Part shown: positions 9,940 to 19,507 of the stretch, piece after piece | Layout: every line of letters starts with the position of its first letter | Numbering within the stretch: the first letter of the stretch is position 1 | Origin: an uncultured Planctomycetia bacterium | GTDB taxonomy: Bacteria; Planctomycetota; Phycisphaerae; Phycisphaerales; SM1A02 | Assembly (NCBI GenBank): GCA_937919205.1 | Contig: CALFOZ010000231.1 | Coordinates: 1-39,551, forward strand | Length of the DNA: 39,551 bases | Direction of reading: 5' to 3' | Program-made: the position numbers and the translations under genes | The notes under the pieces: model-generated | The model's database searches: none | Seen by the model: only the letters and a program-made list of their open reading frames with translations | Told to the model about the DNA's origin: nothing

Positions 9940-10180
9940 TTCGACTCTTTGCCCCGTCGGGCGACCTTTGACCACGCGTCCGGACCGATGCGAACCCCAA
10001 GGGATCCCTACTTAATGGCTGCGTCAATGATCATGCCTCTCGCGTTCGCGCGGCGTGGAAGATCGGGAACGATGGCCGGGGAACCCACGTGAATGCGGGT
10101 TCGGGCAACTTCGTCAGAGAGCGCTTCCTTGTGAAGCGACAGAATTTATTTCTGTTCCTCCGACGGGGCAAAGAGCCGAA
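9940..10180 (-). ncRNA. Candidate structured non-coding RNA of unrecognised family (orientation inferred)
   Basis: 9940-9960 (TTCGACTCTTTGCCCCGTCGG) pairs with 10160-10180 (CCGACGGGGCAAAGAGCCGAA) at 20 of 21 positions. Internal hairpins: 10081-10102, 10122-10138, 10039-10055. Long-range helix 9963-9977/10053-10064. No ORF with recognisable homology fits here. Confidence 0.6.
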
Positions 10181-10232
10181 AATATAAAATGCATTTACAC
10201 ACAAATTCGTACGCCTATGCTTGCCGAATCGG

Positions 10233-11639
10233 ATGAACGCCCCCACGGAAATAAAGCGCGACGCGCCAACCAACGAAGGATTCCTGACGCGCTTTCATCC
10301 GGGCCACTTGCCGCCCATGTCGCGGCCGGCGTACATCAATGAAATTCTAAGCTGGGCGTTCCTGCCATTTTTTCTTGGCGCCATTGAAGGCGGCACGCTG
10401 GGCGTGGTGGTTAAAAAAACATTCACTGGTGTTGAGGGCATTGGACCCACCGAACTCAATTTAGCCGTGGCGCTGGTCACCGCCGCGCCCAACGTTGCAA
10501 ACTTGACCAGTTTTATTTGGGCCGCGCACTCGCAAGGCAAACCTAAAGTGGCGTACATCGCCACCCTGCAAACCATGACCGCGGTGTGCGTGGCGTCGAT
10601 TGCGCTTATGCCCGAACAACGCTGGGGCTTGTGGATGCTTTGCATTTTGGCCACGCTGGCGCGCATCACGTGGACGGGCGTGATCACGTTGCGATCCGCC
10701 GTCTGGCGCGCCAACTATCCACGCGAAATCAGAGCCAAAATCGCTGGAAATATGGCCACAGTGCAAAGTTTGGTTCTGGCGCTGTGCGGCTGGGCCATTG
10801 GCGCGGCGATGGACTTTAATTCCAAAAGTTTCCACATTCTTTTTCCTGCGCTCGCCGTGCTTGGCATCGCTGGAAATATTTTGTGGCGGCGCGTTCCCAT
10901 GCGCGGCGAAAAAAGATTATTACGCGCCGAGCAGGCCGCGCCAAAGCGCAGTGGTCCGCAACTCAATCCAAATTCCGTACTGCGCGTGCTGAAGCAGGAT
11001 CCGCAATATGCCAAGTTCATGTTGTGGATGTCGGTGTTTGGCTTGGGCAATCTCATGATCTCGGCGCCGCTGGCCATTGTGCTAGAGGATGAAATGAACG
11101 CGACATACGCGCAGGGAATTTTGGTGACCACCGTCATTCCATTATTGATCATGCCGCTGGCCATTCCATTTTGGGCGCGGCGACTTGACCGCTCACACGT
11201 GGTTGATTTCCGCGCCATTCACGCGTGGACATTTGTGAGCGCGGCCGCGCTTATTTTTATCGCGGCGCTGGCCAAATCCATGCCACTGTTTTATATATCC
11301 GGCGCTTTGCTTGGCATTGGTTTCGCCGGCGGAAGCTTGGCGTGGAACTTGGGCCACCAAGATTTCGCGCCGCCAGAGCGCGACGCGGAATACATGGGCG
11401 TGCATGTCACGCTCAATGGCATTCGCGGTTTGATCGCGCCATTTCTTGCTGTGGGTTTGTACGAGTGGCTCAAAGGCCACAACCTTGGCGCGTGGAGTTT
11501 CTTTGTGTGCCTCATGATCAATGTCGTCGGCGCGTGGGGATTTGTGCACATGCGCCGCGCGCGCAAGCGCCATCGAAAGGCCACGCTCGTGAGCGATTCA
11601 CAGGCGCAGTTACCAACTCAATCACCCGTGCAAGCCTAA
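10233..11639 (+). CDS. Major facilitator superfamily (MFS) transporter
   Basis: 472-aa polytopic ORF with about 10-12 hydrophobic segments and MFS-like layout. Start placed at MNAPTEIK (10233). Confidence 0.75.
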   Translation: MNAPTEIKRDAPTNEGFLTRFHPGHLPPMSRPAYINEILSWAFLPFFLGAIEGGTLGVVVKKTFTGVEGIGPTELNLAVALVTAAPNVANLTSFIWAAHSQGKPKVAYIATLQTMTAVCVASIALMPEQRWGLWMLCILATLARITWTGVITLRSAVWRANYPREIRAKIAGNMATVQSLVLALCGWAIGAAMDFNSKSFHILFPALAVLGIAGNILWRRVPMRGEKRLLRAEQAAPKRSGPQLNPNSVLRVLKQDPQYAKFMLWMSVFGLGNLMISAPLAIVLEDEMNATYAQGILVTTVIPLLIMPLAIPFWARRLDRSHVVDFRAIHAWTFVSAAALIFIAALAKSMPLFYISGALLGIGFAGGSLAWNLGHQDFAPPERDAEYMGVHVTLNGIRGLIAPFLAVGLYEWLKGHNLGAWSFFVCLMINVVGAWGFVHMRRARKRHRKATLVSDSQAQLPTQSPVQA

Positions 11640-11693
11640 AATCACCGCGTGTTGCGGGCCACGATGAAACTTTCAATTGCCCTTTAATTCAAG

Positions 11694-11795
11694 CGGGTTT
11701 TTCGTTACCATCATCGACCCGGCATGTCGCCGGCGCCTTTCACGGACGCGTGTCCGGGGCGTTTATTCCTGGCCGATTTCGCGGCGTGGTCCGCG
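11694..11795 (+). promoter_or_regulatory. Hairpin-rich 5' leader of rpsA
   Basis: Three consecutive perfect stem-loops: CCGGC-ATGTC-GCCGG (11719-11733), CGGAC-GCGT-GTCCG (11743-11756), CGCGG-CGTGGT-CCGCG (11780-11795). CGGGT/ACCCG (11694-11698/11717-11721) is an overlapping alternative. Confidence 0.45.
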
Positions 11796-11827
11796 CGGCT
11801 CATCACGCACCCTATTGAAACGACAAC

Positions 11828-13588
11828 ATGGTTAATCACAATCTCATCGAAGCCCTCGCTCTTGAAGCAGGCATCGCGGACAAAATGCTCCGCGAGGCGT
11901 ACGGACAAACAGAACTTAATCTTGAAGAAATCCTTGGCGCTGAAGTTGCGTCACTTGGAACCGGCAACATCGTCAAAGGACGCGTTGTTGGCATCAGCGG
12001 TGACTTTGTCATTGTTGACATTCGCGGCAAGAGCGAAGGTCAAGTTCAAAAAGAAGAATTTGAGGAATCAGGCGGCGTCACCATTGGTGATGAAGTTGAA
12101 GTCCTTGTTGAGGAAACCGAAACGCCAGACGGAAGCATCATGCTTTCCAAGCGCAAGGCCGACCGCATTCGCGGTTGGGAGCAAGTGCTTGTCAGCCGCA
12201 AGGAAGGCGACATTGTTGAAGGCAAAGTGTTGCGCAAAATCAAGGGCGGTTTGCTTGTGGACATTGGCGTGCCAGTGTTCCTGCCAGCCAGCCAGGTGGA
12301 TGTTCGCCGTCCAGGCGATATTGGTGAATTCATCGGCAAAACCGTGCGTTCCATGATTCTCAAGATTGATCTTGAGCGACGCAATATCGTCATCAGCCGC
12401 CGCAAGTTGATCGAGGACGAGCGCGAGGATTCCAAGCGCAAGTTGATGGACAAGGTGAACGAGGGCGACATTGTGCGCGGCACCGTGACCAACATCGCCG
12501 ACTTCGGCGCGTTCATTGATCTTGGTGGTCTTGATGGTTTACTGCACATCACCGACATGAGTTGGGGTCGCGTGAATCATCCAACCGAAATCGTGAAGAT
12601 TGGCGACGAGGTTGAAGTCAAGATTCTCAACATCGACCGTGAGCGCGAGAAGATCGCACTTGGACTGAAGCAGAAGGAAGCAAGTCCTTGGGAGGAAATC
12701 GAGAAGAAGTATCCGGTCAATTCCCGCTTGAAGGGAACCGTGGTCAGCTTGATGAGCTACGGCGCGTTTGTTCGTCTTGAGGAAGGCATTGAAGGCCTGG
12801 TGCACGTCAGCGAAATGAGTTGGACTCGCCGCGTGAACCATCCAAGTGAAGTTGTGAACGTGAATGACGAAATTGACATTGTCATTCTTGAAATTGACAA
12901 GCAGAAGTTGGAGATCAGCTTGGGCATGAAGCAGACCGAGGTGAATCCTTGGGAACTTGTGGCCGAGAAATATCCAAACGGAACCATCATTGAAGGCAAG
13001 ATCCGCAACCTGGCCAACTACGGCGCGTTTGTTGAGATTGAGCCTGGAATTGACGGTCTTTTGCATGTCAGCGACATCAGTTGGACCAAGAAAGTTGCGC
13101 ATCCAAACGAGATTTACAAGAAGGGCGACAGCGTGAAGTGCGTTGTGCTTGATGTTGATCGCGACAAACAGCGCGTTGGCTTGGGCACCAAGCAATTGTC
13201 GGAAGATCCGTGGGTGGAAGCGATTCCAAGCGCGTATCGCCCCGGCATGATCGTGAAGGGAACCATCACCAAGATCACCAACTTCGGCGTGTTTGTTGAG
13301 CTTGAAGAAGGTCTGGAAGGCTTGCTGCACATCAGCGAACTTTCCGATCAGAAGGTGGAGAATCCGCTGGACGTTGTGAAGCCAGGACAAGAAGTGGACG
13401 TGAAGATTCTTCGCGTGGACACTTCCGATCGCAAGATCGGCCTGAGCTTGAAGCGCGCTCAATGGGGCGCGGGTATCGATCCAGACATGCGCGCGGATAT
13501 TGCGACGGATGCGGCGGTTCGTGAACGTCCAACCCGCGGCGGTATGGATGATCACGGCGCGCTTGGCACTGACAAGATCAGTTTCTAA
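11828..13588 (+). CDS. rpsA: 30S ribosomal protein S1, six S1 domains
   Basis: Six repeated OB/S1 modules, e.g. GDIVRGTVTNIADFGAFIDLGGLDGLLHITDMSW and GMIVKGTITKITNFGVFVELEEGLEGLLHISELS. Confidence 0.96.
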   Translation: MVNHNLIEALALEAGIADKMLREAYGQTELNLEEILGAEVASLGTGNIVKGRVVGISGDFVIVDIRGKSEGQVQKEEFEESGGVTIGDEVEVLVEETETPDGSIMLSKRKADRIRGWEQVLVSRKEGDIVEGKVLRKIKGGLLVDIGVPVFLPASQVDVRRPGDIGEFIGKTVRSMILKIDLERRNIVISRRKLIEDEREDSKRKLMDKVNEGDIVRGTVTNIADFGAFIDLGGLDGLLHITDMSWGRVNHPTEIVKIGDEVEVKILNIDREREKIALGLKQKEASPWEEIEKKYPVNSRLKGTVVSLMSYGAFVRLEEGIEGLVHVSEMSWTRRVNHPSEVVNVNDEIDIVILEIDKQKLEISLGMKQTEVNPWELVAEKYPNGTIIEGKIRNLANYGAFVEIEPGIDGLLHVSDISWTKKVAHPNEIYKKGDSVKCVVLDVDRDKQRVGLGTKQLSEDPWVEAIPSAYRPGMIVKGTITKITNFGVFVELEEGLEGLLHISELSDQKVENPLDVVKPGQEVDVKILRVDTSDRKIGLSLKRAQWGAGIDPDMRADIATDAAVRERPTRGGMDDHGALGTDKISF

Positions 13589-13610
13589 GTTTCAGAGTGT
13601 GTAAAAATCC

Positions 13611-13649
13611 AACGACCGCGGTTTCAAAGCCGCGGTCGTTTTCTTTTTT
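13611..13649 (+). terminator. Rho-independent terminator of rpsA
   Basis: AACGACCGCGG-TTTCAAAG-CCGCGGTCGTT followed by TTCTTTTTT. Confidence 0.93.
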
Positions 13650-13866
13650 CACGATGGGAACCGCTTTGCGTGCAAAGCGATCGTGATGCGCTCAGTCTTG
13701 GCCGATTCTCAACATAAAGCGATGAAGCCAACCAGAACAAGCAACAGCATCCTTTTCAGATGCGCGCGTTGTGTCTGATCTATGCGGAACATTTTCATGG
13801 ACAATCCTGGCAATGCTTAGTCGGAGTCGCCTGAATTAAAACGTCAATTCAAACGACTCCGCTACA

Positions 13867-15708
13867 TTGTTCACCATGGCGCCGTTTCACAATCTGTCCA
13901 GACAATTCTGGCTATTGAATGCAATTTTAAGCATGATGGCAATGGTTATCACGCCCGCGCGGGCGGATCTTTGCTCCGTCGCCGACGCCAAAGCGCTCTT
14001 TCAAGTTTCGCGGCAGTGGCTGGATCAACAAATATTGCAGGCCCCGCTGGATTTGAAACCGCCGGACTTCACCAAGGATGCATCGCTGTCTCCAACATTT
14101 TCAGCGACCGCCGCGGGCGTGGTTCTGCGTTTGAATGGTCGACCCGTTGGACAAGCGTGGGCGCGCCAAACTGCTGATCATTCATCATGCCTTGCGCAGG
14201 CGCTGATCAAAGCGTTGGCGTTGGCAAATGAAGATCGAATTCTCGCGCATCTTCCCGCGCAAGAGCGCGCCAACGCGGCGCGGCAACTTTCGCTTGAGAT
14301 TGAACTCGTGGGCGACACCCGTCCATTCACGGGCGATCGCATCGACACGCTTGCCGCGCGCATTGACAATGGACGCGAAGCCATGGCCATTCGCGCTGGT
14401 GACCGATGGGCCTTCTCGTTGCCTTCGCTACAGCAATCATTGAATCAAACCCAACTGCCTTGGTACACAATGGTGCTGATGGCGCGCGAAGTTGGAGTGG
14501 ACGCTGGCTCGGATAAAAAATTCAAGTTGCCCGAAAGCGTGGTCGTGTACCGCGCCGACACGCGCAGATTGGCGCAAATTGCCGCAAAAGCGCCGGCATT
14601 TGAAGTATCGCGCGCAATGTTGATGGTTCCACTGGCGCAAATCACCAACAGCGCTCTTGACCAAATGGCGGTCGCTATCGCGGCGCATCTTGAAACCCGA
14701 ATTCGCAATGCGGATGGACTTTCAAAAGAAACTCTTGAAACGTTTCAGGCTCTTGGTCCCGCTGGCGAATATCAACCGGCGCTTGGAGTTGTGGCGCAAC
14801 CAGTATGCGCGCCTCTTGAACAAGCCATGGGCGCTTTCGCCATGGCTCGATTTGCTCAGATGAACTTTCCAGAAATTGATCGCTCCGCCGCGCGCGAGTT
14901 TGCCATATTCACTTTGCAATCTCTGCAACATGTTGTCGGTCAAGAAAAAAATCCACTTGACAATCTTGCCACCATGGCCACATGCCTGTTGGCTTATCAA
15001 TCGTTGGCACATTCCACGCCTGACTGGGCGGATACCACAAGTAAAGAATGGGAAAAAGTATTGCACGCAAAAGTCACTGCCGCGTTCGCGCTCAACGATC
15101 AAACCGATTTGCAAACATGGGCCTTGTGCGCCGCCGCATTGGCGCAGAAGTCGCCAAATGAAGTCGCGCGGGCGCTCGACAATGCGTGGCAAATTCGACC
15201 CGTGGAGAAATTGCTCTCCGCAAGTCCGTGGATGCTTATGGCCGAGCAACGCGTGGGGGCTTCGTCGGACCACGCTCGGGCCAAAGAAGCTTGCGAATTA
15301 CTGCAAATCATGCTGGTTCAGAGTCAGCTTGCGCGCTCCAAAAATCCCGATCTTGCCGCGGACCTTGAAGGCGGTTGGCCAATCACGGCCAGTGGAGTTT
15401 CGGGAGCCACGGCTCAATCATCACGACCAACATTGACCATGGCGTTGGCGCTTGACCCAAAGTTGTTCTCCGCTTCGCCTTCCACGGCCCAACAAAATTT
15501 AGAGTCGCTTCAGTTGGCGCTTCGATTTCTTAAACAGTTGCAGGTGGATCAGTCAGGCTGTTACGCATTTCGTGATCCCGCCAAATCCATAGGCGGAATT
15601 CGCGCCGCGCCGTGGGACAGCAACCAAACATTGGGCGCGAACGCAACCACATTGTTGGCGGTTCTTGAGTCCCGTGGATTGTTGGCGAACGAGCCAACTT
15701 CAAAATAA
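13867..15708 (+). CDS. Secreted protein of unknown function, possible alpha/alpha-toroid (terpene-cyclase-like) C-terminus
   Basis: Signal-like N-terminus ending ITPARAD; helical repeats; C-terminal GCYAFRDPAKSIGGIRAAPWDSNQTLGANATTLLAVLES. Confidence 0.55.
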   Translation: MFTMAPFHNLSRQFWLLNAILSMMAMVITPARADLCSVADAKALFQVSRQWLDQQILQAPLDLKPPDFTKDASLSPTFSATAAGVVLRLNGRPVGQAWARQTADHSSCLAQALIKALALANEDRILAHLPAQERANAARQLSLEIELVGDTRPFTGDRIDTLAARIDNGREAMAIRAGDRWAFSLPSLQQSLNQTQLPWYTMVLMAREVGVDAGSDKKFKLPESVVVYRADTRRLAQIAAKAPAFEVSRAMLMVPLAQITNSALDQMAVAIAAHLETRIRNADGLSKETLETFQALGPAGEYQPALGVVAQPVCAPLEQAMGAFAMARFAQMNFPEIDRSAAREFAIFTLQSLQHVVGQEKNPLDNLATMATCLLAYQSLAHSTPDWADTTSKEWEKVLHAKVTAAFALNDQTDLQTWALCAAALAQKSPNEVARALDNAWQIRPVEKLLSASPWMLMAEQRVGASSDHARAKEACELLQIMLVQSQLARSKNPDLAADLEGGWPITASGVSGATAQSSRPTLTMALALDPKLFSASPSTAQQNLESLQLALRFLKQLQVDQSGCYAFRDPAKSIGGIRAAPWDSNQTLGANATTLLAVLESRGLLANEPTSK

Positions 15709-15746
15709 GTGATACGGCTGATCCTGTTTATCGTAAAATAAATCCA

Positions 15747-16535
15747 ATGCGAATCAATTCTAGTTTCATTTCGCGGATCATCTTCGCAGCCGCCAAGACA
15801 ATCGTTTGTCTAGGCGCGATCACGGGGATCAATCCTATTGCATCCGCCACACGGTCACAGTCCGCGCCGCTTCATGGTGGCGTCCGCGATCGATGGGTGG
15901 CTTCGCTTGGCGCCAAAAAAATTTCTGTGGTATTCAAGCAAGTCCCTATCGTGCAAGTTTTGGAATCCATCTCCCAAAAATCGGGCGTTCCAATTCACGC
16001 ATTACTACTGGATAAACCCGCAGGATCCGCGGGAATTGATCCTGCCATCACCATCGATTTAGAAATCAAAGACATGCGGGCTCTTGAAGTATTGGAGATT
16101 GTTCTGCGCCAGGCGAGCGACGTCTCGCAAAACGAATGCCGCTGGCAAATAACGCAAACCGGAATTGAAGCGGGTCCAAAGTCGCGCTTGCTTCGGCCTA
16201 GCGCAATGGAGCGCCGCGTGTACGTGGTGGCCGATCTTGGTTTCAAGGTTGCGGACTTTCAACCGCCACCATTGCAAAGTGGCGGCACTGGAGGTGGCAC
16301 TGCACCACCTCCCTTCACTCCATCGCAACAGGATGCGCGCTATCAAAAATTAAAATCACTCATCCAAGCAACTGTGGAAACCGATGTGTGGGCTGAATCG
16401 AGCGGTGGTCCTTGCACCATCGCCATATTCAACAACACGATGATCGTGATTGCGCCAGACTTTGTGCACAGATCCATCGCAGGCAATAGTTTGGTTCGGG
16501 CAACCACTTCCCCAACAAGTCAGCCGACGCATTAA
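15747..16535 (+). CDS. Secreted protein with secretin/TonB short N-terminal (STN)-like domain
   Basis: ISVVFKQVPIVQVLESISQKSGVPIHALLLDKP...ITIDLEIKDMRALEVLEIVLRQ matches the STN-like pattern. Confidence 0.55.
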   Translation: MRINSSFISRIIFAAAKTIVCLGAITGINPIASATRSQSAPLHGGVRDRWVASLGAKKISVVFKQVPIVQVLESISQKSGVPIHALLLDKPAGSAGIDPAITIDLEIKDMRALEVLEIVLRQASDVSQNECRWQITQTGIEAGPKSRLLRPSAMERRVYVVADLGFKVADFQPPPLQSGGTGGGTAPPPFTPSQQDARYQKLKSLIQATVETDVWAESSGGPCTIAIFNNTMIVIAPDFVHRSIAGNSLVRATTSPTSQPTH

Positions 16536-17816
16536 ATGGATGACCTTTCGCGAACTGATCCCATTCCCACCCGCCGCGATTTTACCGCATGCACCGGTGA
16601 CGGCGCCACATTCTGTTTCATGGTGGGCGCGGGCGAAACATACATAGCGGCCCTAGTTCTAGCGCTGGGTAAAAGCGCGCTTATCGCAGGCTTAATCATC
16701 ACAATTCCCATGCTTGTTGGCGCCACCGTTCAACTGGCTTCACCCGCTGGCTTGCGCCGTGTGGGTTCGCCACGCAAATGGATCCAAGGTTGCGCCATTG
16801 TGCAAGCGCTTTCATTTGTGCCCTTGATCATCGCCGCCGCATACGGAGATATTCCAACATGGCTGGGGTTTGTCACGCTGTCTATTTATTGGAGCGCGGC
16901 CATCGGCGCGTGGCCCGCGTGGAGCACCTGGGTGGCTCGACTTTTTCCTGAAACTCTTCGCGCCAGTTACTTCAGCAAACGAAATCGTATTTGCCGAATT
17001 TCGCAACTCGCCGCCATGCTTGCCGCGGGCGGTCTTTTATATTTGGGCGAGCGCGACGGATGGCAACTGAAAGCCTTCATGTGGATCATGATCTTCGCGG
17101 CGTTGGCGCGGCTTTCAAGCGTTTGGTTCCTGCATTATCAAGGCGATGTCAAGCTCAAGACAAGCGACATCATTCATGTCCAATACCGCACGTTGCCCAA
17201 GCGACTTGGATCCAGCGGTGATCTGCGCATTGTGCTCTGCTTGATCGCATTGCAATTTGCGGCCAATGTCAGCGGACCCTTTGTGAATCCATGGCTTCTG
17301 GATTATTTACATTTTGACAAAGCCTCGTATTTACTTGTGATTTGCACTATTTTTACGTCAAAATGCCTGGCCCTCACGTTGTTGGGTGGCATCATTCAAA
17401 AGTTTGGCGCCAGGCGCGTACTGCTTATTGGAACCGCCGGAACATCCATTGGTGTATTGATGCTGGTGGTGTCAACCAACTTGGCCTGGATTACATTTGT
17501 GCAGGTGTATAGCGGTGTCATGTGGGCGGCGTGGGAACTTGCCTCATTCTTGGTGCTCCTTGAAAGCATCAAGCATTCAGAGCGCACATCCATGATGGCG
17601 CTCTACAACTTCACAACTTATTTTTCAATCGCGGCTGGATCATTCATTGGCGCATACATTCTCAAATTGATGGATACTTCTGGCGGCGCCTATGTGACCA
17701 TCTTCATTCTGTCGGGCATGTTGCGCTTGGGCGTTTTGTGGTTGCGGCCAACCCGCGTGCGCGCGTCGGCGGTTGAAGTTGTAAGCCCAGCGCCAATGAA
17801 AGACCTGAACGTATGA
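16536..17816 (+). CDS. MFS transporter (second in window)
   Basis: 426-aa polytopic ORF; start codon immediately follows the previous stop codon (TAAATG). Confidence 0.75.
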   Translation: MDDLSRTDPIPTRRDFTACTGDGATFCFMVGAGETYIAALVLALGKSALIAGLIITIPMLVGATVQLASPAGLRRVGSPRKWIQGCAIVQALSFVPLIIAAAYGDIPTWLGFVTLSIYWSAAIGAWPAWSTWVARLFPETLRASYFSKRNRICRISQLAAMLAAGGLLYLGERDGWQLKAFMWIMIFAALARLSSVWFLHYQGDVKLKTSDIIHVQYRTLPKRLGSSGDLRIVLCLIALQFAANVSGPFVNPWLLDYLHFDKASYLLVICTIFTSKCLALTLLGGIIQKFGARRVLLIGTAGTSIGVLMLVVSTNLAWITFVQVYSGVMWAAWELASFLVLLESIKHSERTSMMALYNFTTYFSIAAGSFIGAYILKLMDTSGGAYVTIFILSGMLRLGVLWLRPTRVRASAVEVVSPAPMKDLNV

Positions 17817-19498
17817 CTTGGCCAATCACACTGGCGAATGCTTCGCGTGGATCGCGGTTTCTTACGCTTGTTGGATTGTTGATTGTTGTTGGTGCGTGGA
17901 TGATTCCACAAGCCTTACTGGCTGAATTTTTTCTTCATCCTGTTCGCGCCAATGCCTTGGCGCACGCCTTTGAGTCGGCCGCCGCCGCGCGCATTGGATG
18001 GACCATCATCGGGCTCTCATTCTGGCTATTTCCCCTTGTTTTTCGTGCAATTCAGCCGGCACATTCCATCCACAACACTCCCGCATCTGCATCAACATTT
18101 TCCAGAACGCTTTTTGTACTGCTGGCGCTGTCAATCATCGTGCGATTGATTCGCGTGAATGAAAGTTTGTGGTACGACGAAATCGCCGCGCTGGCAACCT
18201 ATATCATGCATGGTCCAGGCGTGATCATGGGCAACGCCTTCACCACGGCAAATCACCCACTGCAATCACTTCTGTCATGGATGTCGATTCCGCTCAGTAT
18301 TGATCCGGGCATTCGACTTCCATCCATATTGGCTGGTCCTGTCGCGGTATACGCCACTTGGAAGTTCACGCGTCAAGTGGCAAGCGAAAGCATCGCTTTG
18401 GTTGCCGCGGGAGCAATCACATGTGCGCCCGCGGCGGTGTTCGCTTCTGGAGAGGCCCGTGGATACGCGCTCGCCATTGCTCTGGGTGCTTTGGCAAGTT
18501 GCATGATGTTGTCCATTCTGCGACAAACGCATCAGAAAAATACGCCGCTTTGGTACGTGCTGTTCATGTCACTTGCCACATGGGCTCACTTGGTGACCGC
18601 ATTGTTGGCGGTTGGACATTTGCTTGTGGCGCTCTGGTTGATGAGGCGCAAGGAACAACGTACTGCTTCAATCGCCGCGGTTTTTGCCGTGATTTGGGCG
18701 GGTTTTGTATCGATCGGTGTATGGTCGCCGGCGTTGCCGGACTTGTTCCACGCACGCGATCAATTCTTGGCGCTCACTGGAAATGAACCCACATTGTTTG
18801 GCCGTGAAGGCGCGGCTTTGCTGGAACAACTCGCGGGCGCGTATGGATGGGCCGCAATTCCGTCCGCATTGTTGGTGATCATTGGTATGGCAACAACACT
18901 TCGTCAACCAAATCTGCGCCTGGCTTTGGCTGTTACGGCGCTTGGTGTTCCTGTTGCGGTGCTTGTCGCGTGGCTAGGTAACAGTTGGCTATACGCGCGA
19001 TTTATTTTGTTCGCCATGCCTGCCACTGCCTTCTTGATTTCACTTGCGCTTGCTTGGCTTTGGAAATTGCGCCCATGGTTCGCCATCACATTGGCCGCGA
19101 TCACATTCACCACGTGGAGTGCGGACATTCTCACGCGTGTTCCCAAGCAATCCCTGCGCGAGGCGATTGCATTTGTCGCGGCGCAAAAATCGCCCCAAGA
19201 TACGGTGGTCATCATCACTCCCGCCGACAATGTTGGCCAGTGGTACGCCTTGGCGAATAATTTTGAATTGCTTCCCACGGGGCAAAATGGCTCACAACTT
19301 GATGAATGCCTGCGCTTGACGCATCCAACTCCCAAATGGGTTGTGGTGCTGTATCCACATTCCATCTGCGAATCCGCGATTGGTTGCATGCGCCTGGGCG
19401 ATTACAAATTTGCGAAATCATTTCCCGGTTGGGTGGATTGGGGCGCTGGTGATATTCAAGTATTTCAACGCGATCCGTCCCCGCCTGCCATTCGGTAA
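17813..19498 (+). CDS. GT-C-fold-like integral membrane glycosyltransferase (PMT/ArnT-like)
   Basis: Polytopic, with RVNESLWYDEIAALATYI...NHPLQSLLSW typical of GT-C proteins; ATGA overlap with upstream MFS gene. Confidence 0.65.
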   Translation: MTWPITLANASRGSRFLTLVGLLIVVGAWMIPQALLAEFFLHPVRANALAHAFESAAAARIGWTIIGLSFWLFPLVFRAIQPAHSIHNTPASASTFSRTLFVLLALSIIVRLIRVNESLWYDEIAALATYIMHGPGVIMGNAFTTANHPLQSLLSWMSIPLSIDPGIRLPSILAGPVAVYATWKFTRQVASESIALVAAGAITCAPAAVFASGEARGYALAIALGALASCMMLSILRQTHQKNTPLWYVLFMSLATWAHLVTALLAVGHLLVALWLMRRKEQRTASIAAVFAVIWAGFVSIGVWSPALPDLFHARDQFLALTGNEPTLFGREGAALLEQLAGAYGWAAIPSALLVIIGMATTLRQPNLRLALAVTALGVPVAVLVAWLGNSWLYARFILFAMPATAFLISLALAWLWKLRPWFAITLAAITFTTWSADILTRVPKQSLREAIAFVAAQKSPQDTVVIITPADNVGQWYALANNFELLPTGQNGSQLDECLRLTHPTPKWVVVLYPHSICESAIGCMRLGDYKFAKSFPGWVDWGAGDIQVFQRDPSPPAIR

Positions 19499-19507
19499 TC
19501 TCATCGC

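Noticed and set aside
12539-13555. 338-aa minus-strand ORF opposite rpsA
   Set aside because: Shadow ORF produced by the repetitive S1-domain coding sequence; no independent domain signature.
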